Positions 50,621 through 60,525 are shown, counted from the stretch's first letter. The stretch is 64,000 bases of DNA from Methylibium sp. Root1272 (GCF_001425905.1 NZ_LMDY01000016.1:25625-89624), one strand, 5' to 3'. Numbers and translations are program-made. Notes: a model not told the origin generated them from the sequence alone.

Positions 50621-52288
50621 ATGTCAGCAGGTTTGACGCTCAACAAGATCACGTCCCAGAAAGGGATCAGCGTGGCCGAGGCGGCTCGGCGCATCGCCGA
50701 CCTCGGATGGCAGCCCAGCTATGTCCAGGAGGCGATGACCTTCCCGACCGACTACAAGATCGGCAAGGCCCCTCGCGACCCGATGAAGCAGGTGCTGCGC
50801 TCCTACTTCCCGATGCAGGAAGAGAAGGACAACCGTGTCTACGGCGCGCTCGACGCGGCGCTGCGCGGCGACATGTTCCGCAATACCAAGCCGCGCTGGG
50901 TCGAGTGGATGAAGCTGTTCCTGGCGATCATCCCCTTCCCCGAGATCTCGGCGGCGCGCTCCATGTCGATGCTCGGTCGTCTTGCTCCGGGCGAGGAGCT
51001 GCGCACCGGCTTCACGATGCAGATGGTCGACGAGTTCCGCCATTCCACGATTCAGATGAACCTGAAGAAGTGGTACATGGAGAACTACATCGACCCGGCC
51101 GGCTTCGACATCACCGAGGCCGCGTTCGGCAAGTGCTACGCCACCACCATCGGCCGCCAGTTCGCCGAGGGCTTCCTGACCGGTGACGCGCTGACGGCGG
51201 CGAACATCTACCTGCAGGTCGTGGCCGAGACGGGCTTCACCAACACGCTGTTCGTCGCGATGCCGTCCGAGGCGGCGCGCAACGGCGACTACGCGCTCTC
51301 GTCGGTGTTCCTGTCGGTCCAGTCGGACGAATCGCGCCACATCGGCAACGGCCACTCGCTGCTGATGTCGGTGGTCAACGATCCGGACAACCACCTGCTG
51401 CTCGAGCGCGACATCCGCTACGCGTTCTGGCAGAACCATGCGATCGTCGACGCCGCCATCGGCACGATCATCGAGTACGGCACCACCGACCGCAGCAAGA
51501 ACAAGGAGTCCTACGCCGAGCTCTGGCACCGCTGGATCTACGAGGACTACTACCGCACCTACCTGCTCCCGCTCGAGAAGTACGGCGTCAAGATCCATCA
51601 CGACGACGTGTCGGCCGCGTGGGACCGCCTGGTCAAGAAGAACTACGTGCACAAGGTCGCGCAGTTCTTCGCGGTCGGCTGGCCGGCCAATTTCTGGCGC
51701 ATCGAGGCCCAGACCGAGAAGGACTTCGAGTGGTTCGAGCACAAGTACCCGGGCTGGTACGCGGAGTTCGGTGACTTCTGGAAGTGGTACGAGCGCAAGA
51801 GCGTGCCGGGCGAGACCAACATGCTGTTCGACCAGGAGAACGGCTACGTCTACCCGCACCGTTGCTGGAGCTGCATGGTGCCCGCGGTGATTCGCGAGGA
51901 GCTGGTGGTCGACGAGGTCGACGGCAAGCTGTTCACCTACTGCTCCGAGCTGTGCCGCTGGACGCACAAGACCGCGTTCGCTGCCGAGTACGAAGGCCGC
52001 CCGACGCCGGCGATGGGCCGCTTCAGCGGTCGTCGCGAGTGGGAGGAGTGCTACCACGGCTGGGACCTGGCCGATGCGATCAAGGACCTCGGCTTCGTCC
52101 GTTCCGACGGCAAGACGCTGGTCTCGCAGCCCCACCTGCGCTTCGACGACAAGCACATGTGGACGCTGGACCACGTCAAGGGCCATCAGCTCCAGAGCCC
52201 GCTGGTGCTGCTGCGCGAGATGACGCCCGAGGCGCGCGAGAAGCACATCGCCTCCTACCGCGCCGGTTTCAAGATCAAGCCGTTCTGA
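50621..52288 (+). CDS. prmA: Soluble di-iron monooxygenase hydroxylase, large (alpha) subunit, propane/acetone-type
   Basis: A 555-aa catalytic subunit of a group 5-like bacterial multicomponent monooxygenase. The di-iron ligands are Glu108, Glu138, His141, Glu203, Glu237 and His240; their spacings (30, 3, 65, 34, 3) equal those of soluble methane monooxygenase. The C-terminal part carries C415-x2-C418 and C441-x3-C445, a YHS/TRASH-like zinc-ribbon pattern. The gene order large-reductase-small-coupling matches prmABCD and mimABCD, whose enzymes hydroxylate propane, acetone or phenol. Substrate here is not proven. A strong 27-base hairpin follows its stop. Confidence 0.92.
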   Translation: MSAGLTLNKITSQKGISVAEAARRIADLGWQPSYVQEAMTFPTDYKIGKAPRDPMKQVLRSYFPMQEEKDNRVYGALDAALRGDMFRNTKPRWVEWMKLFLAIIPFPEISAARSMSMLGRLAPGEELRTGFTMQMVDEFRHSTIQMNLKKWYMENYIDPAGFDITEAAFGKCYATTIGRQFAEGFLTGDALTAANIYLQVVAETGFTNTLFVAMPSEAARNGDYALSSVFLSVQSDESRHIGNGHSLLMSVVNDPDNHLLLERDIRYAFWQNHAIVDAAIGTIIEYGTTDRSKNKESYAELWHRWIYEDYYRTYLLPLEKYGVKIHHDDVSAAWDRLVKKNYVHKVAQFFAVGWPANFWRIEAQTEKDFEWFEHKYPGWYAEFGDFWKWYERKSVPGETNMLFDQENGYVYPHRCWSCMVPAVIREELVVDEVDGKLFTYCSELCRWTHKTAFAAEYEGRPTPAMGRFSGRREWEECYHGWDLADAIKDLGFVRSDGKTLVSQPHLRFDDKHMWTLDHVKGHQLQSPLVLLREMTPEAREKHIASYRAGFKIKPF

Positions 52289-52302
52289 CGCGGTTCTCAG
52301 TG

Positions 52303-52329
52303 GTCCCGGGCGGCAGCGCCGCCCGGGAC
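52303..52329 (+). other. Strong intra-operon hairpin between hydroxylase and reductase genes
   Basis: GTCCCGGGCGGC-AGC-GCCGCCCGGGAC is a perfect 12-bp stem with a 3-base loop, 15 bases after the large-subunit stop and 25 before the reductase start. No T run follows. It probably stabilises the upstream message or partly terminates, so that hydroxylase exceeds reductase. Confidence 0.6.
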
Positions 52330-52353
52330 GGACAAGATTATTCGGGGACAGAC

Positions 52354-53415
52354 ATGTCTGCAAAAACAGTCCATACCGTTCGTTTCGAGCCGGTCGGCGT
52401 CGAGATGGAGGTGGAAGAGGGGGAGTGGGTCCTGGATGCGGCGTTCCGGCAGGGCATCGCCTTGCCCCACGGTTGCCGCGAAGGGCGTTGCAGCAGTTGC
52501 AAGTGCGTGGTGCTGGACGGCGACGCCGAGGTCGAGGGCCATTCCACGTTCGCCTTGCCCGACTACGAGCGGGATGCCGGCCAGGTGCTGCTGTGCCGGA
52601 CCTATGCCTACAGCGATCTCACGGTCGAACTGCTGAACTACGACGAGGACGCGATGCGTCGCTCGATCGCGATCAAGTCCTTCGACGGATCGCTGGTGTC
52701 GGTGACCGCGCTGACGCACGACATCCGCATGCTCGAAGTGAAGATCGAGCAGCCGATCAAGTTCTGGGCGGGCCAGTTCGTCGAACTGACCGTGCCCGGG
52801 GCCGGTGTGACGCGCTCGTACTCGATGGCCAGCACGCAGAGCTCGGAAGACACCGTGCGCTTCATCATCCGCAAGTATCCGGAAGGGGCCTTCTCGTCGC
52901 TGCTCGACGGCGACCTGAAGCCGGGCACGCCCGTCACGCTGAAGGGGCCCTACGGCAGCTGCTTCCGTCGGGAAGAGCGTCCGGGTCCGATGGTCCTGGT
53001 GGGGGGCGGCTCCGGCATGTCGCCGTTGTGGTCGATCCTGCAGGACCACATCGAGAGCGGCGAACAACGGCCGATCCGCTTCTACTACGGCGCCCGCACG
53101 CGCAAGGACCTCTTCTTCGTCGAGGAGTTCGCGGCCATCACCGAGAAGCTCACCGACTTCGAGTTCATCCCGGTGCTGTCGCAAGCGACCGAAGAGGACG
53201 CCTGGCAGGGCGAGACCGGCTTCGTGCACGAGGCCGTCGAGCGCATCCAGCGCGAGCGTCCCCAGCCCGGCGAGGTCGATGCCTACACCTGCGGACCGCC
53301 GCCGATGGTCGACGCCTTGCTGCCGGTCCTGCAACGCCTCGGCGTCGCGCTGGACCGCACCTACGTCGACAAGTTCACCCAGGCCAGCGCGAGCGCACCC
53401 AACAACGTTCATTGA
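52354..53415 (+). CDS. prmB: Di-iron monooxygenase reductase (2Fe-2S/FAD/NAD)
   Basis: A 353-aa reductase: ferredoxin domain (C41-x4-C46-x2-C49 and a fourth Cys in LLCRTY), FAD domain (RSYSMAS, then GAFSSLL) and NAD domain (VLVGGGSGMSPLWSILQ, YTCGPPPMVDA). It passes electrons from NAD(P)H to the hydroxylase. Its position second in the operon is diagnostic of the prm/mim group. The ribosome binding site (GGGGA) is modest compared with AAAGGAG of the large subunit, again pointing to lower expression. Confidence 0.92.
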   Translation: MSAKTVHTVRFEPVGVEMEVEEGEWVLDAAFRQGIALPHGCREGRCSSCKCVVLDGDAEVEGHSTFALPDYERDAGQVLLCRTYAYSDLTVELLNYDEDAMRRSIAIKSFDGSLVSVTALTHDIRMLEVKIEQPIKFWAGQFVELTVPGAGVTRSYSMASTQSSEDTVRFIIRKYPEGAFSSLLDGDLKPGTPVTLKGPYGSCFRREERPGPMVLVGGGSGMSPLWSILQDHIESGEQRPIRFYYGARTRKDLFFVEEFAAITEKLTDFEFIPVLSQATEEDAWQGETGFVHEAVERIQRERPQPGEVDAYTCGPPPMVDALLPVLQRLGVALDRTYVDKFTQASASAPNNVH

Positions 53416-53428
53416 TCAGGAGAGAGAC

Positions 53429-54526
53429 ATGAGCCAAGCCACCAGCAACACGACCCCCGAGACCCCGTCGACCGCGACGGGTGCCGCCGGCTCCGCGCGC
53501 TTCGCGGGCTGGGACAGCCGCAAGTACAACTACTTCACCCCCAAGGGCCGCAAGGCGACGCACTACGAGGACATGACCCTCGACGTGCAGCCCGACCCCA
53601 AGCGCTACCTGCTGCAGGACTGGATCATGTCCTTCGGCAACGGCGACACCACCTACACGGAGTCGTGGACGGCCGCGCGTTCGAGCGACTGGCACGTCTA
53701 CCGCTCGGTCGACGAGGAATGGGAGCGCACCCACTACCAGCGCCAGTCGACGATCGTCGGGATGATCTCGCAGGCCATCGAGAACGCGCGCCGCTCGGGC
53801 GCCGCGCAGCGCTACGACAAGACCTGGGTCAAGGTCCTGGAGAAGCACCTCGGCGCGTACAAGCACGCCGAGTTCGGGCTCGGCACGTCGCTGATGCACG
53901 CCCAGCGCTACGGCTACACGCAGATGATCAACTCGGCGATCCTGACGAACTCGTCCTACAAGCTGCGCTTTGCCCAGGACATCACGCTCTACCTCGGCGA
54001 CATCGGCCTCGACATCGAGGGCTTCGACGCCGAGATCGGGAAGACGCAGTGGCTGGAAGATCCGATCTGGCAGCCCACGCGCCAGCTGATCGAGGCCATC
54101 GGCGGTGCGACGGACTACCTCGAGAAGTACTTCGCCGTGAACGTGGTGTTCGAGCCGCTCATCGGCGAGCTGTTCCGCAGCGGCTTCTTCATGCAGGCCG
54201 CCGCCGCGCAGAACGACTTCCTGACGCCCACCGTGGTGTCCTCGGCCGAGGGCGATTTCCAGCGCAACCTCGCCAACTCCGTCGAGCTGTTCCACATGCT
54301 CACGGCGGATGCCGCTCACGGCAACCACAACAAGGCCTTGTTCGCCGACTGGCTGACGCGCTACGGCGATCTCGCGGTGCATGCCGCCAAGAACCTGCAG
54401 CCGATCTGGTCGCTGCCGCGGACCAAGGTGGCGCAGTTCGAGGAGGCCTATGCGGCGGCCGTCGAGCGCATGAAGGCCATCTCGCAGCAGATCGGCGTGG
54501 CGCTGCCGGCCTCGCTGTCCGCCTGA
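53429..54526 (+). CDS. prmC: Di-iron monooxygenase hydroxylase, small (beta) subunit
   Basis: A 365-aa ferritin-like subunit of the hydroxylase dimer. It lacks the iron ligands, as expected for beta; recognisable regions are RKYNYFTPKGRKATHYEDMT near the N-terminus and the long helices around YKHAEFGLGTSLMHAQRYGYTQ. It binds alpha to form (alpha-beta)2. Thirteen bases after the reductase, with AGGAGAGAG before its ATG. Confidence 0.9.
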   Translation: MSQATSNTTPETPSTATGAAGSARFAGWDSRKYNYFTPKGRKATHYEDMTLDVQPDPKRYLLQDWIMSFGNGDTTYTESWTAARSSDWHVYRSVDEEWERTHYQRQSTIVGMISQAIENARRSGAAQRYDKTWVKVLEKHLGAYKHAEFGLGTSLMHAQRYGYTQMINSAILTNSSYKLRFAQDITLYLGDIGLDIEGFDAEIGKTQWLEDPIWQPTRQLIEAIGGATDYLEKYFAVNVVFEPLIGELFRSGFFMQAAAAQNDFLTPTVVSSAEGDFQRNLANSVELFHMLTADAAHGNHNKALFADWLTRYGDLAVHAAKNLQPIWSLPRTKVAQFEEAYAAAVERMKAISQQIGVALPASLSA

Positions 54527-54560
54527 CGTTCTCCGACCCCACTGAATCAAGGACAACACC

Positions 54561-54920
54561 ATGTCAGCTACCACGAACAGCGGTTCGATCTTCAAGGCCT
54601 TCAAGGATCTGGCCTTCGAGGAAACCGTGTCCCACCAATGCGGTGTGACGATGAACGACAGCGTCGAGGCACGCGCGATCGCCGAGCTGATGGCTTCCAA
54701 GCCGGGCATCCGCGTGACCTACATGCCCGCGATGATCCGCATCGACGGCGAGGGGCGCATCGAGTTCAAGATGGACGAGATCGCCGAGACGCTGGGGCGC
54801 GAGATGACGCCGCACATCTTCGAGATCTCGACCTCGACCCACTACGGGCGCATGGTCATGGTCGACGAGAACACCGTGGTCCTGTTCGGGAACATGGAAG
54901 AGGCGATGCAGTACGAGTAA
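54561..54920 (+). CDS. prmD: Monooxygenase coupling (effector) protein, MmoB/DmpM family
   Basis: A 119-aa cofactor-free regulatory protein. The middle contains VTMNDSVEARAIAELMASKPGIRVTYMPAMIRIDG, the typical conserved core of MmoB-like proteins, which dock on the hydroxylase near the iron site and gate oxygen and substrate entry. It completes the ABCD set and is followed by a hairpin and the chaperonin gene. Confidence 0.9.
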   Translation: MSATTNSGSIFKAFKDLAFEETVSHQCGVTMNDSVEARAIAELMASKPGIRVTYMPAMIRIDGEGRIEFKMDEIAETLGREMTPHIFEISTSTHYGRMVMVDENTVVLFGNMEEAMQYE

Positions 54921-54931
54921 GCCGTACCGGA

Positions 54932-54962
54932 TCCCCGCGCCGGCGCGTGCTGCGCGCGGGGA
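54932..54962 (+). other. Hairpin between coupling-protein and chaperonin genes
   Basis: TCCCCGCGC (54932-54940) pairs with GCGCGGGGA (54954-54962), a 9-bp stem with a 13-base loop, then a nearly repeated segment CAGCCAGCCAC...GAGAGAC occurs twice before the chaperonin start (54973-55009). It may limit read-through into the maturation genes. Confidence 0.5.
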
Positions 54963-55023
54963 CCGAGGCGATCAGCCAGCCACGAGAGACAGCCAGCCAC
55001 ACGAGAGACAGAGGAGACGAGCC

Positions 55024-56661
55024 ATGCCCAACATCATGTTGCACGACGAAGAAGCCCGCCTGGCGCTGGGCCGGGGCGTAGCCAAGCTGGCGCGAGCGGT
55101 CCGCGGCACCCTGGGTCCGCGCGGGATGAACGCCATCATCGACCGGCCGATCGGCACGCCGATCATCTCGCGCGACGGTGTCAGCATCGCCGCCGAGATC
55201 GAACTCGAGGATCCGTTCGAGAACATCGGCGCCCAGGTCGTTCGCGAGGTGTCGAAGCAGACCAACGAGATCGCCGGCGATGGCACGACCACGGCCACGG
55301 TGCTCGCCGATGCGCTGGTGCAGGACGGCCTGGCCTGCCTGGCCAAGGGTGCGAATCCGGTGGAACTGGTGGAAGGCCTGGAGCGCGGCGCGGCCGCAGC
55401 GATCGCGCTGCTGAAGGCGGCGGCGACGCCGTTGGCCGGCGCGGAGGCTCTGCGGGCCGTGGCGGTGGTCGCCGCGAACGACGAGATCACGGGCCACCTG
55501 GTCGCCGAGGCGCTGGAGCGCGTGGGCGCCGACGGCATCGTCGATGTCGAGTTCGGCACCACCGTCGAGACGGTGCTGGACGTGGTGGACGGCATGGCCT
55601 TCGACCGCGGCTACCTGTCGCACCACATGATCACCGACGTCGAGAAGATGCAGGTGGTGCTGGATCAGCCGTTGATCCTGATGACGGACCAGAAGCTCCA
55701 GACGCAGGAAGAGGTGTCCTTGCTGCTGGCCCTGGCCGCCGAGGCCAAGCGCCCCTTGCTCATCATCGCCGACGAGGTGGCACCCGCCTGCATCGTCACG
55801 CTGCTGGCGTGGCGCGAGAAGTCCGGCATCACGGTCGCGGCCATCCATCCGCCCGAGTACGGTCACTGGCGCAAGGCGATGCTGGAGGACATCTCCATCC
55901 TGGCCGGCGGCCGCGTCATCGCACGAGACCTCGGCGGCAGCCTGGGCGCGGTGGAACTGCGCGATCTGGGGCGTGCGCGCCAGGTGCGGATTTCGTCCAA
56001 CCAGACGGTCATCAGCGCCGGCGGCGGCGATCCGGCGCTGATCGCCGCCCGGCGCCAGCAGGTGGCCCGCCAGCACGAGCTGGCGCCGCCGAACATCGAC
56101 AAGGACAAACTCAAGGAGCGGCTGTCGAAGCTGTCCGGCGGCACCGCGCTGCTGCAGGTCGGCGGCGCGACACCGGTCGAGCAGAAGCGTCGCCTTCACC
56201 TGGTGGAGGATGCGATTCACGCCGCGCGGGCCGCCGTGGCCGAGGGCGTGGTCCCGGGCGGCGGTCTGGCCTTGCTGCGGGTGTCCAGCGGACTGGATGC
56301 CGAAGTGGCGCGGACCGAAGGCGCGGTGCGCGAGGGGATCCGCCTGTTGCAGCGCGCGCTGCAGCAGCCGCTGCGGCACATCGCCGCCAATGCAGGGATC
56401 GACGGTCCGGCCGCGGTGCGCAAGGCGCTGGATTCGGCGCCCGGCGTGGGGCTCGACGCCCGTGACGGACGCTTCGTCGACCTCGCGGCCGTCGGGATCA
56501 TCGATCCGGTGAAGGTGAGCTACAGCGCCGTGCGCAACGCGGTCTCGGTGGCGGCGCTGATCCTCACGACGCAGACGCTGATCGCCAAGAAGCCGGAAGA
56601 CATGGATCCCACCGCAGGACCGGCGCTGGGAGGGGGCGCCGAGCGGCTGGGGCGGCAATGA
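55024..56661 (+). CDS. GroEL-like chaperonin dedicated to the monooxygenase (MimG/PrmG-type)
   Basis: A 545-aa HSP60-type chaperonin. ATP-binding motifs are present (GPRGMNAIID, DGVSIAAEIELEDPFENIGAQ, GDGTTTATVLADALV) as is VPGGGLALLR. It differs from housekeeping GroEL: sequence strongly diverged, the C-terminal GGM tail is replaced by GPALGGGAERLGRQ, and no groES is adjacent. In Mycobacterium the MimG chaperonin is needed for functional MimABCD folding, so the same role is inferred. Its stop overlaps the next miniature gene by four bases. Confidence 0.9.
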   Translation: MPNIMLHDEEARLALGRGVAKLARAVRGTLGPRGMNAIIDRPIGTPIISRDGVSIAAEIELEDPFENIGAQVVREVSKQTNEIAGDGTTTATVLADALVQDGLACLAKGANPVELVEGLERGAAAAIALLKAAATPLAGAEALRAVAVVAANDEITGHLVAEALERVGADGIVDVEFGTTVETVLDVVDGMAFDRGYLSHHMITDVEKMQVVLDQPLILMTDQKLQTQEEVSLLLALAAEAKRPLLIIADEVAPACIVTLLAWREKSGITVAAIHPPEYGHWRKAMLEDISILAGGRVIARDLGGSLGAVELRDLGRARQVRISSNQTVISAGGGDPALIAARRQQVARQHELAPPNIDKDKLKERLSKLSGGTALLQVGGATPVEQKRRLHLVEDAIHAARAAVAEGVVPGGGLALLRVSSGLDAEVARTEGAVREGIRLLQRALQQPLRHIAANAGIDGPAAVRKALDSAPGVGLDARDGRFVDLAAVGIIDPVKVSYSAVRNAVSVAALILTTQTLIAKKPEDMDPTAGPALGGGAERLGRQ

Positions 56662-56756
56662 CGGGTCGCCGGCGCACCCGGCTCGTCTGCGGATTGGCGA
56701 TCACGGGCGCAGGCCTCGTGATTGCCATCGTGGGGGCCGTCGGGCATTGGTTCTGA
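56658..56756 (+). CDS. 32-aa single-span membrane peptide
   Basis: A 32-residue reading frame starting in the ATGA overlap with the chaperonin stop. A basic start (MTGRRRTR) is followed by a hydrophobic helix LVCGLAITGAGLVIAIVGAV and ends GHWF, a plausible positive-inside membrane anchor. Too short for most gene finders. Translational coupling argues that it is real; a role in tethering the chaperonin or helping the Nramp transporter 47 bases downstream is speculation. Confidence 0.5.
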   Translation: MTGRRRTRLVCGLAITGAGLVIAIVGAVGHWF

Positions 56757-56802
56757 GCGCCGCAACGTCGAACGACGAACGAGACAAGAAGAAGGAGGGG
56801 AC

Positions 56803-58194
56803 ATGACGAACCTCGAGCAAAGCGTGGACATGCGTTGGCGTGTCCCGGGGCAATGGCGGATGTTCGGCTTCATCGGGCCGGCGGCGATGGTGAGCGTCGG
56901 CTACATGGACCCGGGCAACTGGGCGACCGATCTGGAGGGCGGCGCGCGCTTCGGCTACCAGCTGCTGTGGGTGCTGCTGGCATCGAACGTGATCGCCGTG
57001 CTGCTGCAAAGCCTGGCGGCGCGGCTGGGGATCGTGGGGCGCCTCGACCTGGCCCAGGCCTGCCGGGCCGGCTACTCGCGCCCGGTGTCGCTGTCGCTGT
57101 GGGTGCTGTGCGAGCTGGCGATCATCGCCTGCGACCTGGCCGAGCTGCTGGGCAGCGCGATCGCGCTCAACATGCTGTTCGGCATCCCGCTGATCTGGGG
57201 CGTGGTCATCACCGCCTTCGACGTGATGCTGATCATGGTGCTGCAGCACTACGGCATCCGCAAGCTCGAGGCCGTGGTCGCCGCGCTGGTGCTGACCATC
57301 GGCGTGTGCATGGCGATCGAGATGGTGCTGGTGCAACCCGTGCTGGGCGACATCGTCGGCGGCCTCGTGCCGAAGATCGACGCGAACAGCCTGCTGGTCG
57401 CGATCGGGATCCTCGGCGCGACGGTGATGCCGCACAACCTCTACCTGCACTCGTCGCTGGTGCAGACGCGCCGCATCTCGCACACGCCGGCGGGTCAGCG
57501 CGAGGCCATCCGCTACAACTTCGTCGACACGCTGCTGGCCTTGAACATCGCGTTCATCATCAATGCGTCGATCCTGGTGCTGTCGGCCTCGACCTTCTTC
57601 ACCCACGGCATCGAGGTCAACGAGCTGCAGCAGGCGCACACGCTGCTGACACCGCTGGTCGGCACCACGCTGGCCGCGACCGTGTTCGCGATCGCGCTGC
57701 TGGCCGCCGGCCAGAGCTCCACGCTGACCGGCACGCTGGCCGGCCAGGTGGTGATGGAGGGCTTCCTGTCGCTGCGCATGAGCCCGCTGGCCCGGCGTCT
57801 GCTGACCCGGGGCCTGGCGATCGTGCCGGCCGTCGGGGTGCTGGCCTACCAGGGCGATTCGGGCGTGCTGCAGCTGCTGATCCTGAGCCAGGTCGTGTTG
57901 AGCCTGCAGCTGCCCTTCGCGATCGTGCCGCTGGTACGTTTCACGAGTGATCGTCAACTGATGGGGCAGTTCGCCAGCCCGACCTGGGTCCGCGTCGCAG
58001 CCTGGTCGGCCGCGGCGGGCATCGTGTCGCTGAACGCCTGGCTGGTGTGGCGCACCCTGACTGCGGGCTCTTCGGGCGGCGCACCGTGGTATGCGTACCT
58101 CCTGGTCGGCTCGCTGACCACCTTGCTGTTGTGGATCTCGTGCGTGCCGCTGAAACTGTCTGCGCCGGTGGCGCTGGAGGAGAGTCGGGCCTAG
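56803..58194 (+). CDS. Nramp-family divalent metal transporter
   Basis: A 463-aa inner-membrane protein with 11-12 helices. The metal-binding motifs are DPGNWATDL in TM1 and the TM6 motif MPHNLYLHSS; in canonical MntH the TM6 residues are A-x-x-M-P-H, as here (GATVMPHN). Family members import Mn(II) or Fe(II) with protons. Start at 56803 has AAGGAGGGG upstream. Position at the end of the monooxygenase operon suggests it supplies iron for the di-iron centre. Confidence 0.9.
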   Translation: MTNLEQSVDMRWRVPGQWRMFGFIGPAAMVSVGYMDPGNWATDLEGGARFGYQLLWVLLASNVIAVLLQSLAARLGIVGRLDLAQACRAGYSRPVSLSLWVLCELAIIACDLAELLGSAIALNMLFGIPLIWGVVITAFDVMLIMVLQHYGIRKLEAVVAALVLTIGVCMAIEMVLVQPVLGDIVGGLVPKIDANSLLVAIGILGATVMPHNLYLHSSLVQTRRISHTPAGQREAIRYNFVDTLLALNIAFIINASILVLSASTFFTHGIEVNELQQAHTLLTPLVGTTLAATVFAIALLAAGQSSTLTGTLAGQVVMEGFLSLRMSPLARRLLTRGLAIVPAVGVLAYQGDSGVLQLLILSQVVLSLQLPFAIVPLVRFTSDRQLMGQFASPTWVRVAAWSAAAGIVSLNAWLVWRTLTAGSSGGAPWYAYLLVGSLTTLLLWISCVPLKLSAPVALEESRA

Positions 58195-58302
58195 GGTGCG
58201 GCCCTGATGGCAATGGAGGGGTGCATGACGCCCAATCCCGGAAGAACCAAAGGACGCTGAGGCATCACGCCCGGACGTCCTAGCAGGTCGGAGGAGACAG
58301 CC

Positions 58303-60339
58303 ATGGTGACCAGCCATTCCCCCAAGCCGCTGTCGACAACGCAGTTGTCGGCCGGGCCGCAGGGCGAGTTCGAGCCCCTGGGCGTTCGGGAGACCACGCA
58401 GGCCTGGGAGCAGTTCGTCACCGGACAGTCGCTCGTCCAGTCGGCCGTGCCCAAGCACGTGCTGTCGTCATGGCAGCGCAGCCGGCGCTTCGGCGTCGAG
58501 CCGGGGTCGCGCAAGGCGCCGCTCGCGATCCGAGGTGACGACGAACTCGAGCAGCTCCGCTTGCGCAACCGCGATCTGGTCTGGGCCGCGCAGGGCATCT
58601 TCATGTCGTCGGCGCACCTGCTCGCGAAGTCGGGCTCGATCATGCTGCTCACCGACGCCGCCGGCATCGTGCTCGAGTCGTCGGGCGATGCCCGCACGCT
58701 GGATGCGGCGCAGGACATCCACCTGACCAACGGCGGCAACTGGAACGAGAGCGTCGTCGGCACCAACGGCATCGGTACGGCCCTGGCGACCGGGCGGCCG
58801 ATCCAGGTGCACGCAGCGCAGCATTTCTGCGAAGGCATCAAGAGCTGGACCTGTGCTGCCGCTCCGGTCTACCTCTCGGGGACCGACCAGCTTCTCGGGG
58901 TGATCGACATCTCGGGCCCGCCGGCGACCTTCCAGCTCAACAACCTCGCCCTCGCCGTGGCGTGTGCCCGGCAGATCGAATCGGTGCTGGCCGAGCGCAT
59001 CAGCCGCGAACACAACGTCCTGCTGGAGGCCTGCCTGAACCACCCGGGACGGGTCGGCGCCGCCGCCATGGTCGTGATCGACCGCAACGCGCGGATCGTC
59101 CACAGCAGCGGCTGCCTCACGCCGGATCTGGCGGTGCGACTGGCGGACGGCCTCAAGGGGCGCCAGATCGCGGCCTGGAACAACCGCCTGCCTGACGGGC
59201 TGCTGGGCGAATGGATGAACCCGGTGCGTCTGGACGGCAGTCCGATCGGCGCGCTGCTGATCGTGCCCAAGCGCTCGATCGGCCGCATCCTGCAGCGCCC
59301 GGAGGGCGATGTGCCGCAGCTGCCGGCACCGGCGGCGCCGAGCCTGGCCGCCGCCCCGGCGCCGGAGTGCCTGCCGGGCGTGGTGGGGGCCAGCACGGTC
59401 TTCCTCGGCGCGATCGAGCGTACCAAGCTGCTCGGGCGGCGCCGGGTCTCGGTGCTGATCCAGGGCGAGACCGGGGCGGGCAAGGAGTTGTTTGCCCGCG
59501 CACTGCACGAGGAGGAGCGCAAGGGCGGCAGCTTCGTGGCCTTCAACTGCGGCGCGACGACCAAGGAGCTGATCGGCAGCGAACTCTTCGGGCACGTGCG
59601 CGGCGCGTTCACCGGCGCCACCAGCGAAGGGCGCGCCGGACGCTTCGAGCTGGCCCACGGCGGCACCCTGTGCCTCGACGAGGTGGGCGAACTGCCGCTG
59701 GACCTGCAGCCGGTGCTGCTGCGTGCGCTCGAGGAGGGCGTCGTCTACCGGCTCGGCGACACCACGCCGCGCCCGGTCGACGTGCGGCTGGTGGCGATGA
59801 CCAACCGCGATCTGCTGCAGGAGGTCGAGGCGGGCCGGTTCCGTCGCGACCTCTTCCATCGCATCGGCGTCACGCGGATCCAGGTGCCGGCCCTGCGAGA
59901 ACGCGATGGCGACGTCGACCTGCTCGTGGACCACTTCGTGCGGACGCTGTCGGTGCGCCACGGGGTCGCGAGCCGCGAGATCGGTCCGGACGTTCGGCAG
60001 CTGTTGCGGGCCTATGCCTGGCCCGGCAACGTGCGCGAACTGCGCAATGTGATCGAGTCGCTCCTGCTCACCTCCGATGAAGAGGTCGTGCGGAGGGAGG
60101 AACTGCCCGTGGAATTGCTGGCGACGATCGACGGCGCCAAGTCACCGACGCTCGACGCCGACCTCACGAGCCTGGAAGCCACGGAACGCCTGACCATCCT
60201 GCAGGCGATCCAGCGCGTGCACGGCAACCTGGCGCTGGCGGCACGCATCCTCGGCATTTCGCGCAGCACGCTGTACAGGAAGGTCGAGCGTTACCAGCTC
60301 GACGATATCGTGAAGGCGAGCAACGATGGCGAAGGCTGA
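58303..60339 (+). CDS. AcoR/MimR-type sigma-54-dependent transcriptional activator
   Basis: A 678-aa regulator: N-terminal GAF-containing sensor (about residues 65-230, with [29 protein letters not shown]), AAA+ domain (about 365-595; Walker A GETGAGKE, sigma-54 loop [28 protein letters not shown]) and a Fis-type HTH at the C-terminus ([24 protein letters not shown]). It lies just downstream of the monooxygenase genes; the homologous MimR activates mimABCD. It is the natural candidate to drive the sigma-54 promoters at 50501 and 47806. Sensing is likely of substrate or product. Confidence 0.92.
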   Translation: MVTSHSPKPLSTTQLSAGPQGEFEPLGVRETTQAWEQFVTGQSLVQSAVPKHVLSSWQRSRRFGVEPGSRKAPLAIRGDDELEQLRLRNRDLVWAAQGIFMSSAHLLAKSGSIMLLTDAAGIVLESSGDARTLDAAQDIHLTNGGNWNESVVGTNGIGTALATGRPIQVHAAQHFCEGIKSWTCAAAPVYLSGTDQLLGVIDISGPPATFQLNNLALAVACARQIESVLAERISREHNVLLEACLNHPGRVGAAAMVVIDRNARIVHSSGCLTPDLAVRLADGLKGRQIAAWNNRLPDGLLGEWMNPVRLDGSPIGALLIVPKRSIGRILQRPEGDVPQLPAPAAPSLAAAPAPECLPGVVGASTVFLGAIERTKLLGRRRVSVLIQGETGAGKELFARALHEEERKGGSFVAFNCGATTKELIGSELFGHVRGAFTGATSEGRAGRFELAHGGTLCLDEVGELPLDLQPVLLRALEEGVVYRLGDTTPRPVDVRLVAMTNRDLLQEVEAGRFRRDLFHRIGVTRIQVPALRERDGDVDLLVDHFVRTLSVRHGVASREIGPDVRQLLRAYAWPGNVRELRNVIESLLLTSDEEVVRREELPVELLATIDGAKSPTLDADLTSLEATERLTILQAIQRVHGNLALAARILGISRSTLYRKVERYQLDDIVKASNDGEG

Positions 60340-60525
60340 AGCGGGCGCGGCGCGCGACGCGAGGCCGGGCATCGATGCAACGGAAGGCGAAGTTGCGACC
60401 GGCAACGCCACGGCGAGAGCCGATGCCGACCGGGCGCGTCATGCCTGCGTATTACCGATGACCGCCTTCGTCGTGAAACACTCAATCAAGCGGCCCGCAT
60501 TCCATGCACCGCGAAGGATCCCGTG

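Noticed and set aside
54973-55009. Short direct repeat before the chaperonin as a possible CRISPR or mobile-element trace
   Set aside because: Only two imperfect units without spacers or terminal inverted repeats; best seen as local duplication in a leader.
58206-58260. A 17-codon frame between the Nramp and regulator genes
   Set aside because: It lacks a convincing ribosome binding site, coupling or hydrophobic pattern, unlike the 32-aa peptide at 56658.
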